Assembly (NCBI GenBank): GCA_937902315.1
Contig: CALGUG010000050.1
Coordinates: forward strand, 17,625-81,624
Origin: an uncultured Chloroflexales bacterium
Lineage (GTDB): Bacteria > Chloroflexota > Chloroflexia > Chloroflexales > Chloroflexaceae
Length of the DNA stretch: 64,000 bases
Direction: 5' to 3'
Below the pieces are notes generated by a model. The model made no database searches. It was given only the letters and a program-made list of their open reading frames with translations, and was not told the DNA's origin. Of this stretch, positions 53,041-61,839 are shown in pieces. Within the stretch, counting starts at the first letter, position 1. Every line of letters starts with the position of its first letter. Position numbers and translations under genes: made by a program.

Positions 53041-54264
53041 ATGCAGACAACACAATCACAGGGCGCTCAAACGGCTCGCTCGCAGCCTTCGCTGGCCGTT
53101 TTGACGCTAATTTTGGGTTTACTGTCCGCCTTTGGGCCTTTGACGATCGACATGTACCTCCCTGCCCTGCCAACTATCGCCCAAGACTTTGGAACAGATA
53201 CGGCGGCGGTTCAGATGACCTTAGCGGTCTATTTCGCCGGTTTGGCGATCGGCCAGGCCTTCTACGGCCCGATCGCAGATCGGCTCGGTCGACGCGGCCC
53301 GCTGCTGTTTGGTTTGGCGCTCTATGTCGTAGCTTCGGCGGTCTGCGCCTTTAGCACAAGCCTAGGCGGCCTGATCGTCGGGCGCTTTCTGCAAGCCTTG
53401 GGCGGCTGCGCTGGTATGGTGATCTCGCGCTCGGCGGTGCGCGACCTATTCGAGGCCAAAGAAGCGGCCAAGATCTATTCCTTGTTGATGCTGATTATGG
53501 GCGTCGCGCCGATTACCGCACCTTTCATTGGCGGCCAAATGCTGCTCTACGCTAGTTGGCGCTGGATCTTTGGCATTTTGGTGATCTTCGCTCTGTTATG
53601 CCTTGTTTTGGTCTTCTTCAGCTTCCCCGAGACCTTGCCTGTTGAACGCCGCATTCGGGCTGGCATCGGCCAAGCCTTGTCGGTCTATTGGAAATTGCTG
53701 CGAGATCGCAACTATGTTGGTTACGCCGTGACTGGCGGCTTGGTTTCGTCGGCGATGTTTGTCTATATCTCGGCCTCGCCCTTCGTTTTTATCGAGCTAT
53801 TCGGGGTGCCCTCGGACCGTTATGGATGGCTGTTCGGTATCAATGCGCTGGGCTTGATCGCTGCTTCGCAGGTCAACCGCTGGTTGTTGGGCCGCTTGAG
53901 CAGCCACCAAATCATTGTCGGCACCCTTGTAATGGGCTTGGTCGCAAGTTTCTTCTTAGCTTTCTTCGGGGTCACAGGAATCGGCGGTTTGATCGCGATC
54001 TTGATCCCGCTCTTTTTCTGCATTGTGCCGAACGGCGTGGTTGGCCCCAATACTACCGCGCTGGCCATGCAGCCTCATAGCAGTGTGGCAGGCAGCGCTT
54101 CGGCTCTGCTGGGCACGTTGCAATTTGTGTTGGGAGCCTTCGGTGGCGCGATCGTCGGTTGGCTGGCGAACGGCACCGCTATGCCGATGACGGTCTGTAT
54201 CGCGGCATGCTTCGTTTTGGCGCTGGCGAGCTACTTCTTGATGACCCGCCCCGAGGCTGAGTAA
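53041..54264 (+). CDS. Bcr/CflA-family multidrug efflux transporter (MFS)
   Basis: 407 residues with 12 predicted membrane helices. The N-terminal signature PLTIDMYLPALPTIAQDFG is that of the Bcr/CflA drug-resistance family. Motif A lies between helices 2 and 3 (GPIADRLGRRGPLLFG), and motif C-like glycines are in LMLIMGVAPITAPFIGGQ. It likely exports drugs or amino acids by proton antiport. TATAAT at 52977-52982 is a candidate -10. It is divergent from ppc. Confidence 0.92.
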   Translation: MQTTQSQGAQTARSQPSLAVLTLILGLLSAFGPLTIDMYLPALPTIAQDFGTDTAAVQMTLAVYFAGLAIGQAFYGPIADRLGRRGPLLFGLALYVVASAVCAFSTSLGGLIVGRFLQALGGCAGMVISRSAVRDLFEAKEAAKIYSLLMLIMGVAPITAPFIGGQMLLYASWRWIFGILVIFALLCLVLVFFSFPETLPVERRIRAGIGQALSVYWKLLRDRNYVGYAVTGGLVSSAMFVYISASPFVFIELFGVPSDRYGWLFGINALGLIAASQVNRWLLGRLSSHQIIVGTLVMGLVASFFLAFFGVTGIGGLIAILIPLFFCIVPNGVVGPNTTALAMQPHSSVAGSASALLGTLQFVLGAFGGAIVGWLANGTAMPMTVCIAACFVLALASYFLMTRPEAE

Positions 54265-54267
54265 TTC

Positions 54268-54510
54268 AAATCCGCCTGATGAGTTTCTCTTTGGCCTTCG
54301 GCAGAGTGGAACTTTCCCCGACTTTGGGTTTTCTTGTGTTGCGAGAGCGCAAGTTTTGAAACCGATTTGGCAGGCGCTTCGTTTTGGTTGGGCCTATGGC
54401 ACAGGCAGATACGCCCTCGTTTGGGGGTGGGATGCTGGTAGCCGAAGGCGGACGCGCTAGAAGCCGAATGAGAGCTAGCCGCCTTTCCGCCAAATGATGC
54501 GCGATACGCG
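54268..54510. repeat. Interspersed repeat: GGCCTTCGGCAGAG module plus core (minus)
   Basis: TTCAAATCCGCCTGATGAG end, GGCCTTCGGCAGAGTGGAAC, GTTGCGAGAGCGCAAG hairpin, ACCGATTTGG, then core TAGCCGAAGGCGGACGCG at 54439-54456 and CTAGAAGCCGAATGAGAGC. It fills the gap before the amidohydrolase terminator. Confidence 0.75.
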
Positions 54511-54526
54511 ATAAGGCCGATATAAC

Positions 54527-54563
54527 AAAAAGGAGGAGGATTCGGGCGAATCCCCCTCCTTTT
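54527..54563. terminator. Terminator of the amidohydrolase gene
   Basis: AAAAAGGAGGAGGATTCG / CGAATCCCCCTCCTTTT stem, about 17 bp with one mismatch. On the minus strand it ends in TTTTTG. Confidence 0.88.
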
Positions 54564-54579
54564 GTTTGAGTATGCGCTT

Positions 54580-55764
54580 TTAGAGCTTGTATTCGCCCTT
54601 CAAGAACTTGATGGCGGTATCGGCCAGAATCGCGGCGCCGATCGGCATACACGACTCGTCGATGTCGAAGACCGGGGTGTGGTGGCCGCGCTCGAAGTCG
54701 CCGACCGCAGCGCCCAGGTTGAACATCGCGCCGGGAGCCTCTTGGCACATATAGGCGAAGTCTTCGGCGCCCATGCCTTGGCGGCTGGTGTCGATGCCCT
54801 TCTCGCCCAAGATCGGAATAGCGCTGTCGCGGATCCAGCCGGCGACGCGCTCGTCGGCCCAGCCGGGAGGATAGCCACGCTCGAAGCTCAGGCGGTAGTC
54901 GCCGCCGAACGAACGAGCCACAGCGAAGGCGCGCTCGATTTCGACCAGCAGCTGCTCGCGCACATCGGGATCGTAGCTGCGGATGGTGCCCTCCAAGAAG
55001 ACCTCTGAGGGGATTACGTTGGAAGCGGCGCCAGCGTGGACCTGGCCAACACTGATCACGGCAGCCTTGAGCGGATCGATGCGGCGCGGCACAATGCCGT
55101 GCAGCGCGGTCAGCACCGGAATCAGCATCCAGAGCGGGTCGGTGCCGCCATGCGGATAGGCGCCGTGGCCGCCGGTGCCGGTGATGTAGCCCCGGAAGGT
55201 GTCGACAGCAGCCGACTGCCAGCCGCCCTTAACGGTGATCTCGCCGACCGGCTGGGTCGAGTCGACGTGCAGCGCGATCACAGCATCGACGCCCTTCAGA
55301 GCGCCCTCTTCGATCATGCGCATTGCGCCGCTCTTGCCTTCGTCGTCGGCGATCTCTTCGGCGGGCTGGAAGAGCAGACGCACGCGACCCTTGAGATTCT
55401 CTTTGGCGATCGCGTCGCGCACAAGGTGGGCTACACCCAAAAGAATAGCGGTGTGAGCGTCGTGACCACAGGCGTGCATTACGCCATGGTTGGTCGAGAC
55501 GTAGCTCTGCTTGCTCTCTTCGATGATCGGCAGGGCGTCCATGTCGGCGCGGATACCGATCACAGGGCCGTCGCCGTTGCCGATCTCGGCTACAACGCCG
55601 GTCTTGCCGACTTGGGTCTTAATATCGTAGCCGCCGATCTCTTGGAGCGTTTCGGCTACCAGAGCAGCGGTGCGCACCTCTTGGAAGCCCAACTCAGGAT
55701 GGGCATGGATATCGCGGCGCAGACGAATCAGCTCATCAGCAAGAGCTTTAGCTTGCTCAATCAT
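54580..55764 (-). CDS. M20D-type amidohydrolase (hippurate/N-acyl-amino-acid hydrolase-like)
   Basis: About 394 residues. Metal ligands: ADMDALPI and HACGHDAHTAILLG (Cys-x-His-Asp set), then PAEEIADDEGKSGAM with catalytic Glu-Glu, and GMGAEDFAYM late. This is the IAA-amino acid hydrolase/hippurate hydrolase subgroup, which cleaves N-acyl amino acids. A lid/dimerisation domain begins around residue 180 (GYITGTGGHGAYPHGGTDPL). The ATG at 55764 follows GGGAG; a longer start at 55803 is weaker. Confidence 0.9.
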   Translation of the reverse strand: MIEQAKALADELIRLRRDIHAHPELGFQEVRTAALVAETLQEIGGYDIKTQVGKTGVVAEIGNGDGPVIGIRADMDALPIIEESKQSYVSTNHGVMHACGHDAHTAILLGVAHLVRDAIAKENLKGRVRLLFQPAEEIADDEGKSGAMRMIEEGALKGVDAVIALHVDSTQPVGEITVKGGWQSAAVDTFRGYITGTGGHGAYPHGGTDPLWMLIPVLTALHGIVPRRIDPLKAAVISVGQVHAGAASNVIPSEVFLEGTIRSYDPDVREQLLVEIERAFAVARSFGGDYRLSFERGYPPGWADERVAGWIRDSAIPILGEKGIDTSRQGMGAEDFAYMCQEAPGAMFNLGAAVGDFERGHHTPVFDIDESCMPIGAAILADTAIKFLKGEYKL

Positions 55765-55884
55765 GCAAAAACTCCCTATTGTAGGTTGAGGAACGGAACA
55801 CACGTCTAGATTACCATAAATTGCTCAATCTTTCGAATAGTTTGTTTCGTTTTTTTGCCAAAAACCTGAGCCATTTGCATCCTC

Positions 55885-56064
55885 TTTTTCTACTCAGGCG
55901 GAGAGGTCCTATTCCTTCCATTCGGCCCTTAGCGCGTCCGCCTTCGGCTACTAAACAGGGCTAGCCCGCCCTCATCCCCGGCCCTTCTCCCACAAGCGTG
56001 GGAGAAGGGAGCACGGCCCTCATCCCCAACCCTTCTCCCGCAAGCAGGAGAAGGGAGCAGGGCT
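55885..56064 (+). repeat. Core copy plus tandem CCCTTCTCCC hairpin units
   Basis: Core CGCGTCCGCCTTCGGCTA at 55933-55950, then two tandem units of about 45-48 bases (55968-56015, 56016-56060). Each reads CCCTCATCCCC...CCCTTCTCCC-loop-GGGAGAAGGG. The same unit in reverse order is at 20311-20345. A decayed TTCGAC/GACAGG palindrome follows near 56085. The remaining DNA to 56298 shows no gene. Confidence 0.8.
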
Positions 56065-56298
56065 GCGTTTCAGCAAAGAAACCGTACGACAGGCTTAGGG
56101 TACGGCCGTCCAAGACCTATAAGCTGGGCGCGCAGCGCACTGCTGACAGGTCAAAGGCAAGGACGATAGCCTGTTAGCTTGTTCTAAAACGTTAGCTGTG
56201 CTCACAAAGCAGCACAATCGCACAAGCATTGCAAAACAATTCTCTAAAAAGACTCTGTGTCTGGTGTGCCTCGTGTGGTGAATATTGTCTTGTGTGGT

Positions 56299-56338
56299 GA
56301 AAAAAGAGAAGAGGCTGAAACATTACGTTCCAGCCTCT
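56299..56338. terminator. Terminator after the epimerase gene
   Basis: AGAGGCTGAAAC / GTTCCAGCCTCT with one mismatch; on the minus strand followed by TCTCTTTTTT. It begins 22 bases past the stop at 56360. Confidence 0.88.
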
Positions 56339-56359
56339 CGAAGCTTGAAACTTGGAGAG

Positions 56360-56758
56360 CTAGTGCTGAACCAGTTCGATCAGCACGCCCAGCGCGGCCT
56401 TGGGGTGAATAAAGGCGACTTGGGTGTTGTGCAAGCCCGGGCGCGGCTCTTGGTCGATCAACTGCACGCCCTCGCTGCGCAGATGCTCGAGCGCCGCCTT
56501 GATGTCGTCGACGCGGTAGGCGATATGGTGGGTGCCTTGGCCGCGCTCGCGCAGAAACTTGGCGAAGGCCGCCTCATCCGAGGTCGGCGTGATCAGCTCG
56601 ATCAGCGACTCGCCCACCTGCGCGATCGCGACGCGCATATGGCGATCGCTCAGCTCGGCGTATTCCCATTCTTGTACGCCGAAGGCGCGTCGATAAAAGG
56701 CGACAGCTTCCTCAAGATCGTTGACCGCGATACCGATGTGGTCGATTTGTGTGAACAT
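56360..56758 (-). CDS. mce: Methylmalonyl-CoA epimerase (VOC family)
   Basis: 132 residues, two vicinal-oxygen-chelate modules. FTQIDHIGIAVNDLEEAVAF is the typical start with the first metal His. GTHHIAYRVDDIKAALEHL carries the second His, and FIHPKAALGVLIELVQ the terminal Glu ligand. It interconverts (R)- and (S)-methylmalonyl-CoA. In Chloroflexia this serves propionate/3-hydroxypropionate metabolism. It lies 48 bases after trpE on the same strand, an unusual neighbour. Other VOC functions remain possible, but motif order favours Mce. Confidence 0.88.
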   Translation of the reverse strand: MFTQIDHIGIAVNDLEEAVAFYRRAFGVQEWEYAELSDRHMRVAIAQVGESLIELITPTSDEAAFAKFLRERGQGTHHIAYRVDDIKAALEHLRSEGVQLIDQEPRPGLHNTQVAFIHPKAALGVLIELVQH

Positions 56759-56806
56759 ATGACTAATTCTGTATAAAGATTTACTGTAAAACTACGAGAC
56801 AGTCTA

Positions 56807-58417
56807 TTATTGCAGATTTTCGGCCACTTCGATAGCGCGCAAGAGCGCAGCCGCCTTGTTGCAGCTTTCGCGATATTCGGCGACCGGATCGCTATCGGCC
56901 ACTACGCCGCCGCCCGCCTGCACATAGGCGATGCCATCTTTGACCAGCATAGTGCGCAGAGCGATACAGGTATCGAGGTCGCCGTTGAAGCCGACGTGAC
57001 CGACGCAGCCAGCATAGATTCCGCGTCCGTTGCCTTCGAGCTCGGCGATGATCTCCATCGCGCGGATCTTGGGTGCGCCGCTGACGGTGCCAGCTGGGAA
57101 GCAGGCTCGCAGCGCATCGAGCGCGCTCAGGTCGTCGCGCAGTTCGCCCGTCACCGACGAGACGATATGCATCACATGGCTGTACATCTCGATGGTCATA
57201 AAGGTCGGAACTTTGACGCTGCCCGGTTTGCAGACCCGCCCGACGTCGTTGCGCCCCAAGTCGACCAGCATCAAGTGCTCGGCGCGCTCTTTTTCATCGT
57301 TGAGCAGCTCTTGAGCCAGGGCCGCATCTTCGGCTGCATCTTTGCCGCGTCGTCGCGTGCCAGCGATCGGGTGGGTTTCGACCAAGCCATTTTGCACGCG
57401 CACCAGCATCTCGGGCGATGCGCCCACCAGATCGCCCTCTTCGGTGGTCAGATAAAACATATAGGGCGAAGGGTTGACGGTGCGCAGGGCGCGGTAGATT
57501 CCAAACGAATCGCTGCTGGTTGGGCGGATAAAGCGCTGCGACGGCACCACTTGGAAGATATCGCCGGCTGCGATGTATTCTTTGGCCTTTTCGACGTTGT
57601 TAAGGTAGTCTTCAAAGTCGACCGACGACGAAACCAGATGAGGCGCTTTGATCGGGAGCGCGTCGGGCGCAACTTGGCTGCCGAGCACGGTGCTTGTTCT
57701 GCTCGGAGCTGTCTCGATCTCGATCGGCGAATGCGGCTCGTAGTTGCGCGGAACCGCTTGGTTTGTGATCGCGCTTGTGCCCGAGAATGAAAGGGCGACG
57801 TTATTGGGCAGCGGTTGGCGTAGACGAGCGACCAGCTCTTCGATGCGGTTGATGGCGCGCTGGTATTCGGCTTCTAGATCGGGTGCATCGAGATGCACAT
57901 GCGAAACGACCTTGATGGTGTGCTTGAGATGGTCGAACACCAGCAAGGTATCGACGAACATCCACAAGCCTTCGGGCATGTTGTAGTTTTTGTTCTCTGG
58001 GCGGGGCAGCTTCTCGAAGTATGTTACCGTTTCGTAGCCCAGATAGCCGACCGCGCCACCCACAAACAGCGGCAGATCGGGGATATTGACCGGACGATAG
58101 GCCTGAAGATAGCTGTTGATAACATCGAGCGGGTCGCTGTAGCTCATGCTCTGCTTGTAGCCGCCCTGGGTGGCCGATGCCACACCGTTGTTGAGGCGCA
58201 GCACAAGGTAAGGGTTGCTGCCCAAAAACGAGTAGCGCGCGATATGTTGGCCACCTTCGATGCTTTCGAGCAGGAAGGTATAGGGACCGTTTGCGATCTT
58301 TAGATAGGCGGATACCGGCGTTTCAAGATCCGCCAAAATCTCTTTATAGATCGGGCAGAGGTTGCCTTGGTCGCGCAACCTATGCATTTCAGTCAGTGAA
58401 GGGGTATACATCGACAT
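56807..58417 (-). CDS. trpE: Anthranilate synthase component I
   Basis: 536 residues. It makes anthranilate from chorismate using ammonia from TrpG. The Trp feedback site is conserved as YTFLLESIEGG near residue 50. Chorismate-site motifs: FQVVPSQRFIRP, ETHPIAGTRRRGKD, HLMLVDLGRNDVGRV, FPAGTVSGAPKIRAMEII and YAGCVGHVGF. No trpG is adjacent, so the amidotransferase partner is elsewhere. A repeat-rich leader separates it from trpS upstream. Confidence 0.95.
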   Translation of the reverse strand: MSMYTPSLTEMHRLRDQGNLCPIYKEILADLETPVSAYLKIANGPYTFLLESIEGGQHIARYSFLGSNPYLVLRLNNGVASATQGGYKQSMSYSDPLDVINSYLQAYRPVNIPDLPLFVGGAVGYLGYETVTYFEKLPRPENKNYNMPEGLWMFVDTLLVFDHLKHTIKVVSHVHLDAPDLEAEYQRAINRIEELVARLRQPLPNNVALSFSGTSAITNQAVPRNYEPHSPIEIETAPSRTSTVLGSQVAPDALPIKAPHLVSSSVDFEDYLNNVEKAKEYIAAGDIFQVVPSQRFIRPTSSDSFGIYRALRTVNPSPYMFYLTTEEGDLVGASPEMLVRVQNGLVETHPIAGTRRRGKDAAEDAALAQELLNDEKERAEHLMLVDLGRNDVGRVCKPGSVKVPTFMTIEMYSHVMHIVSSVTGELRDDLSALDALRACFPAGTVSGAPKIRAMEIIAELEGNGRGIYAGCVGHVGFNGDLDTCIALRTMLVKDGIAYVQAGGGVVADSDPVAEYRESCNKAAALLRAIEVAENLQ

Positions 58418-58536
58418 CTTTGATCTTCTCTTTCCATTCGGCAGTGTTCGGCGGTTGAAACGACGGTATGCAGGATTGCCCGTCCTTGAGAAAAGTTCCG
58501 AACTTCTCCCAAGGTTTTTTTGGAGTTATATCAAAT

Positions 58537-58686
58537 CCGTTTGATTGCTTTCTATTTGGCCTTCGGCAGAGTGGAACGTGACCATTTTTGTTGTGAGAAA
58601 TTTCGTGCTGCAGCGCGAAATTTCTCACAACTCTTTTCCCGTTTTTGCGTTACAAGAACGCAACTCTGTAAGCGAATTTGATATTA
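58537..58686. repeat. MITE-like element with AT-rich terminal repeats and conserved hairpin
   Basis: Left end ATATCAAATCCGTTTGAT, right end AAGCGAATTTGATAT. The body has GGCCTTCGGCAGAGTGGAAC, a long hairpin (58591-58630) and a GTTACAAGAACGC segment. It spans almost the whole gap between trpS and trpE, and its end lies at the trpS stop codon. Confidence 0.8.
58591..58630. repeat. Conserved hairpin, copy B
   Basis: TTGTGAGAAATTTCG / CGAAATTTCTCACAA, perfect 15-bp stem, loop TGCTGCAGCG. Compared with copy A (49694-49735), both arms differ at matching positions so pairing is kept. Confidence 0.85.
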
Positions 58687-58687
58687 C

Positions 58688-59704
58688 CTAGAAGGTCTGG
58701 GGCAATACAAAGCCCATGCGCTCTTTGATCTGAATGACCTTGGGCTCGGCGACAGCGCGCGCTTGTTCGGCCCCGATAGTAAGAATGCGGTCGAGTTCGG
58801 CTTCGTCGGCCAGCAGTCGCTGATAGCCTTCACGAATGGGGCGCAGCGACTCGATCACCACTTCGGTTACCTCGTTCTTGAGTACGCCGTAACCCTTGCC
58901 AGCGAAGTGAGCTTCGATCTCGCTGCGAGTCTTGCCAGTCAACAGCTCATAGATCTGCAAGAGGTTGTTGACACCGGCGCGAGCTGGATCGTCACTGAAA
59001 GCGATTTCGCCAAAGGCATCGGTTACGGCGCGCTTGATCGCCCACTTGATCTCGCTCGGATCGTCGGTGATGCGAATGGCGTGACCACGGGTCTTGTCAC
59101 TCTTGCTCATCTTGGCGGTCGGATCGTTGAGCGCCATAATGCGCGCGCCGCTCTCGCGGATCACTGCCTTGGGCAATACAAAGGTCTCACCGAACTGATT
59201 GTTGAACTTCTGGGCGATGTCGCGCGTCAGCTCGATATGTTGTTTCTGATCTTCGCCGACCGGCACTTCATCGCTATCGTAGAGCAGAATATCGACCGCT
59301 TGCAGCACGGGGTAGTCGAGCAGACCCGTCAAGACGCTCTCTTGCTTGGCGGCTTTGGTCTTGTATTGGGTCATACGCTCTAACCAGCCCAGCGGCGTAA
59401 CACAGTTCATCAACCAACACGCTTCCGCGTGCGCGCGCACATGGCTTTGCACAAAGAGGGTCGTCTTCTGCGGATCAATGCCCGCTGCGATCAACAGGGC
59501 CGCCAACTCGCGGGTTTGGCGACGCAAAGCTGCCGGATCCTGCGGCACAGTGATGGCGTGAAGGTCAACAATACAAATATAGTTGGTCTTTTCGCCTTGG
59601 CCTTGGACCCACTGCTGAATCGCGCCAAGATAGTTACCTAAATGCAGCGCACCTGAAGGCTGAATGCCCGAAAAGACGCGCGTTTTTTTTGTTTCTGCTG
59701 TCAT
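58688..59704 (-). CDS. trpS: Tryptophanyl-tRNA synthetase
   Basis: About 338-residue class I synthetase. HIGH-like motif is GALHLGNYLGAI (HLGN) after VFSGIQPSG. The KMSKS loop is present as TAKMSKSDKTRG. Tryptophan-site segments VDILLYDSDEVPVGEDQKQH and CWLMNCVTPLGWLERMTQ are typical. The ATG at 59704 follows CAAGGAC; an upstream start at 59770 is not needed. It precedes trpE on the same strand with a repeat element between them. Confidence 0.95.
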   Translation of the reverse strand: MTAETKKTRVFSGIQPSGALHLGNYLGAIQQWVQGQGEKTNYICIVDLHAITVPQDPAALRRQTRELAALLIAAGIDPQKTTLFVQSHVRAHAEACWLMNCVTPLGWLERMTQYKTKAAKQESVLTGLLDYPVLQAVDILLYDSDEVPVGEDQKQHIELTRDIAQKFNNQFGETFVLPKAVIRESGARIMALNDPTAKMSKSDKTRGHAIRITDDPSEIKWAIKRAVTDAFGEIAFSDDPARAGVNNLLQIYELLTGKTRSEIEAHFAGKGYGVLKNEVTEVVIESLRPIREGYQRLLADEAELDRILTIGAEQARAVAEPKVIQIKERMGFVLPQTF

Positions 59705-59831
59705 GATTTTGTCCTTGTTGATATGTGCTATAAGAGGTATCTCTACGTTTATTCTGGAAAGTGTATCCAAGGCTTATGGTATACTCTAGCCAAATTTCTG
59801 GTTTATATAGTTGTAAAAGAAAGGGTTCACC

Positions 59832-61787
59832 ATGCGCCCTGCCGCTCGCATTGCGCTCGCGCTTCTGAGCCTCCTCGCTGTCCTTTTGCCGTCAATGACG
59901 GTAGTTGCTCAAGAAACACCCCAATTTACTGGCTCGTTTAGCAGTACCCAAGAGCTCGTTTCTCCGCTTCAGCCAGTGCTCGTCCATGTGCATGTCGAGA
60001 ACTATTCTGGCCCGGCGACTCTGTTGGTGTACGATTCGCTCCAACGAGTCGTCGGCTCGTGGGATTTCACGGTTGTGAACGATTATGCCGCTCGGCAGAT
60101 CGCTCCCCGTGGCGCGCTTGGCCGACAGTGGGCGGTGCTGTTTGTGAGCGGTCACGAGGTCGCAAGTGGCTACATCTACACGCTCGATGCGCAAACGACT
60201 GTGCAGACAGGTATTGAGTTCCTCGACTCTCTCTATCCGACCGTCCGTCAGATTATGAGCGATGCGCTCTTACAATACGAACTTGACGGCATCCCCGTGT
60301 ACGGCTATCGCACCGGTGACAGCCCGCTGCTCTGGATCCGCGATCACGCCTTCCAAAGCCGCGCCTATCGTTACTTCGATAGCGATGTGACCAGCTTGTT
60401 GGAAGCCTTCCGACGTCATCAGCGCCCCGATGGCAGCATTCTCGATGTGATCGATCGCCCTGAATACAGTATCTCCGGCTTTCGCACCGAAGTCGAGGCC
60501 GATGTCGAATACATCTACATTCAACTGGTGGTCGATACCTGGCGCATGACGGGCGATGACGCTTGGTTGCGCGACTTCCTGCCTTCGGTCTACAAAGCGC
60601 TCAACTACATCACCAGCGATCCGCAGCGTTGGGATCCTTGGGTGCAGTTGGTCAAACGCCCCTTCACGATCGACACTTGGGACTTTGAATATGGGCCCAC
60701 AACGGTCGATCCGAACTCGGGCTTACCAGCGCCTCGCCACTGGATCGACGAGCAGACCAAGTGGGGTATCTTCCACGGCGATAACACGGGTCTAGCCGAA
60801 GCGCTCAACTCGCTGGCGGAGGCCGAGGCGCATCTCGGTCTGTATGATGCGGCCTATCAACACCGCAGCATGGCCCAGGGCATTATGGAGCGTTTAAACA
60901 ACCTCAGCTGGAATGGTCGCTTCTATCTGCACCACTTCAAGCTAGAGCCATTCGATGTGCCCGGCGTCGATGAGAACGAGCAGCTCAGCCTTTCCAATGC
61001 GATCGCGCTCAACCGTGGTGTGCTCTCGTTGGTACAACGTCAAGCGATTCTGAACGAATACAGATCGCGTTTGAGCCGTCCCGGCAATATCTCCTTTGCC
61101 GAATGGTGGAGCATCGATCCACCCTTCCCCGATGGCAGCTACGGCCTCGGCGGCAAGATCGGCGAAGGTCAGGGCCAATATGTCAACGGCGGAATTATGC
61201 CCTTGGTTGGCGGCGAACTCTCGCGCGGTGCTTTCAGTTCGGGTATGGAAAGCTACGGCTTCGATATTTTGAAGCGCTATACCGAACTGGTTGAGCGTGT
61301 TGGCGGCAGCTACCTCTGGTACTACCCAACTGGCGGAGCTGGTATCGGAACCCTAGACACCGTTCCCTACGATGGTTGGGGCGCGAGCGCTATGTTCGGC
61401 GGTCTGCTCGAAGGCGCCGCTGGTGTGCAGGAACGCGGCATTCGCATGTCGAATGTCACCATCAGCCCGCGCTGGACCGCCGCGCCAGAAGAGATCAACA
61501 ATGCCTACATTGTGGCTCGCTACGGCGCTTCCGATGGCTACGTCGCGTACCAGTGGGCCCGCGAGAGCAACGCGATCTCGCTCGAGATCACCGGTAGCGG
61601 TCAGCAGTTTCAGGCTCGCATTCTCTTGCCGCCCGAACTGCGCAACGTCGAAGATCTGCCGCTGCGTGTGACCCTCAACGGGCAGTTGGTACCTTTGAAG
61701 CTCGAGACGGTTGACACAAGTCACTATGTCGTCGTCGACGCTAATCAGCCGATTGTTCAAGTACGAGTGAGCTGGCCCGAGCGCTAA
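59832..61787 (+). CDS. Secreted six-hairpin-glycosidase-like protein
   Basis: 651 residues with a signal peptide (MRPAARIALALLSLLAVLLP, cleavage near VVAQ-ET). An N-terminal beta domain (about 30-130) is followed by an (alpha/alpha)6-type region with WIRDHAFQSRAYRYF, DGSILDVIDRPEYS and DPWVQLVKRPFTIDTW. These resemble glycogen-debranching/GH63-like barrels. Late WGASAMFGGLLEGAAGVQ and ITISPRW-like VTISPRWTAAP are the usual C-terminal beta sandwich signature. The acidic residues for catalysis are not certain. It is divergent from trpS. Confidence 0.75.
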   Translation: MRPAARIALALLSLLAVLLPSMTVVAQETPQFTGSFSSTQELVSPLQPVLVHVHVENYSGPATLLVYDSLQRVVGSWDFTVVNDYAARQIAPRGALGRQWAVLFVSGHEVASGYIYTLDAQTTVQTGIEFLDSLYPTVRQIMSDALLQYELDGIPVYGYRTGDSPLLWIRDHAFQSRAYRYFDSDVTSLLEAFRRHQRPDGSILDVIDRPEYSISGFRTEVEADVEYIYIQLVVDTWRMTGDDAWLRDFLPSVYKALNYITSDPQRWDPWVQLVKRPFTIDTWDFEYGPTTVDPNSGLPAPRHWIDEQTKWGIFHGDNTGLAEALNSLAEAEAHLGLYDAAYQHRSMAQGIMERLNNLSWNGRFYLHHFKLEPFDVPGVDENEQLSLSNAIALNRGVLSLVQRQAILNEYRSRLSRPGNISFAEWWSIDPPFPDGSYGLGGKIGEGQGQYVNGGIMPLVGGELSRGAFSSGMESYGFDILKRYTELVERVGGSYLWYYPTGGAGIGTLDTVPYDGWGASAMFGGLLEGAAGVQERGIRMSNVTISPRWTAAPEEINNAYIVARYGASDGYVAYQWARESNAISLEITGSGQQFQARILLPPELRNVEDLPLRVTLNGQLVPLKLETVDTSHYVVVDANQPIVQVRVSWPER

Positions 61788-61801
61788 GTCTCGTTCCAGT
61801 C

Positions 61802-61836
61802 GGCGGATGGCAGTTCACTGCCATCCGCCTTTTTTC
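61802..61836. terminator. Bidirectional terminator between convergent genes
   Basis: GGCGGATGGCAGT / ACTGCCATCCGCC perfect 13-bp stem, 2-base loop, TTTTTT tail on the plus strand. Confidence 0.95.
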
Positions 61837-61839
61837 GTG

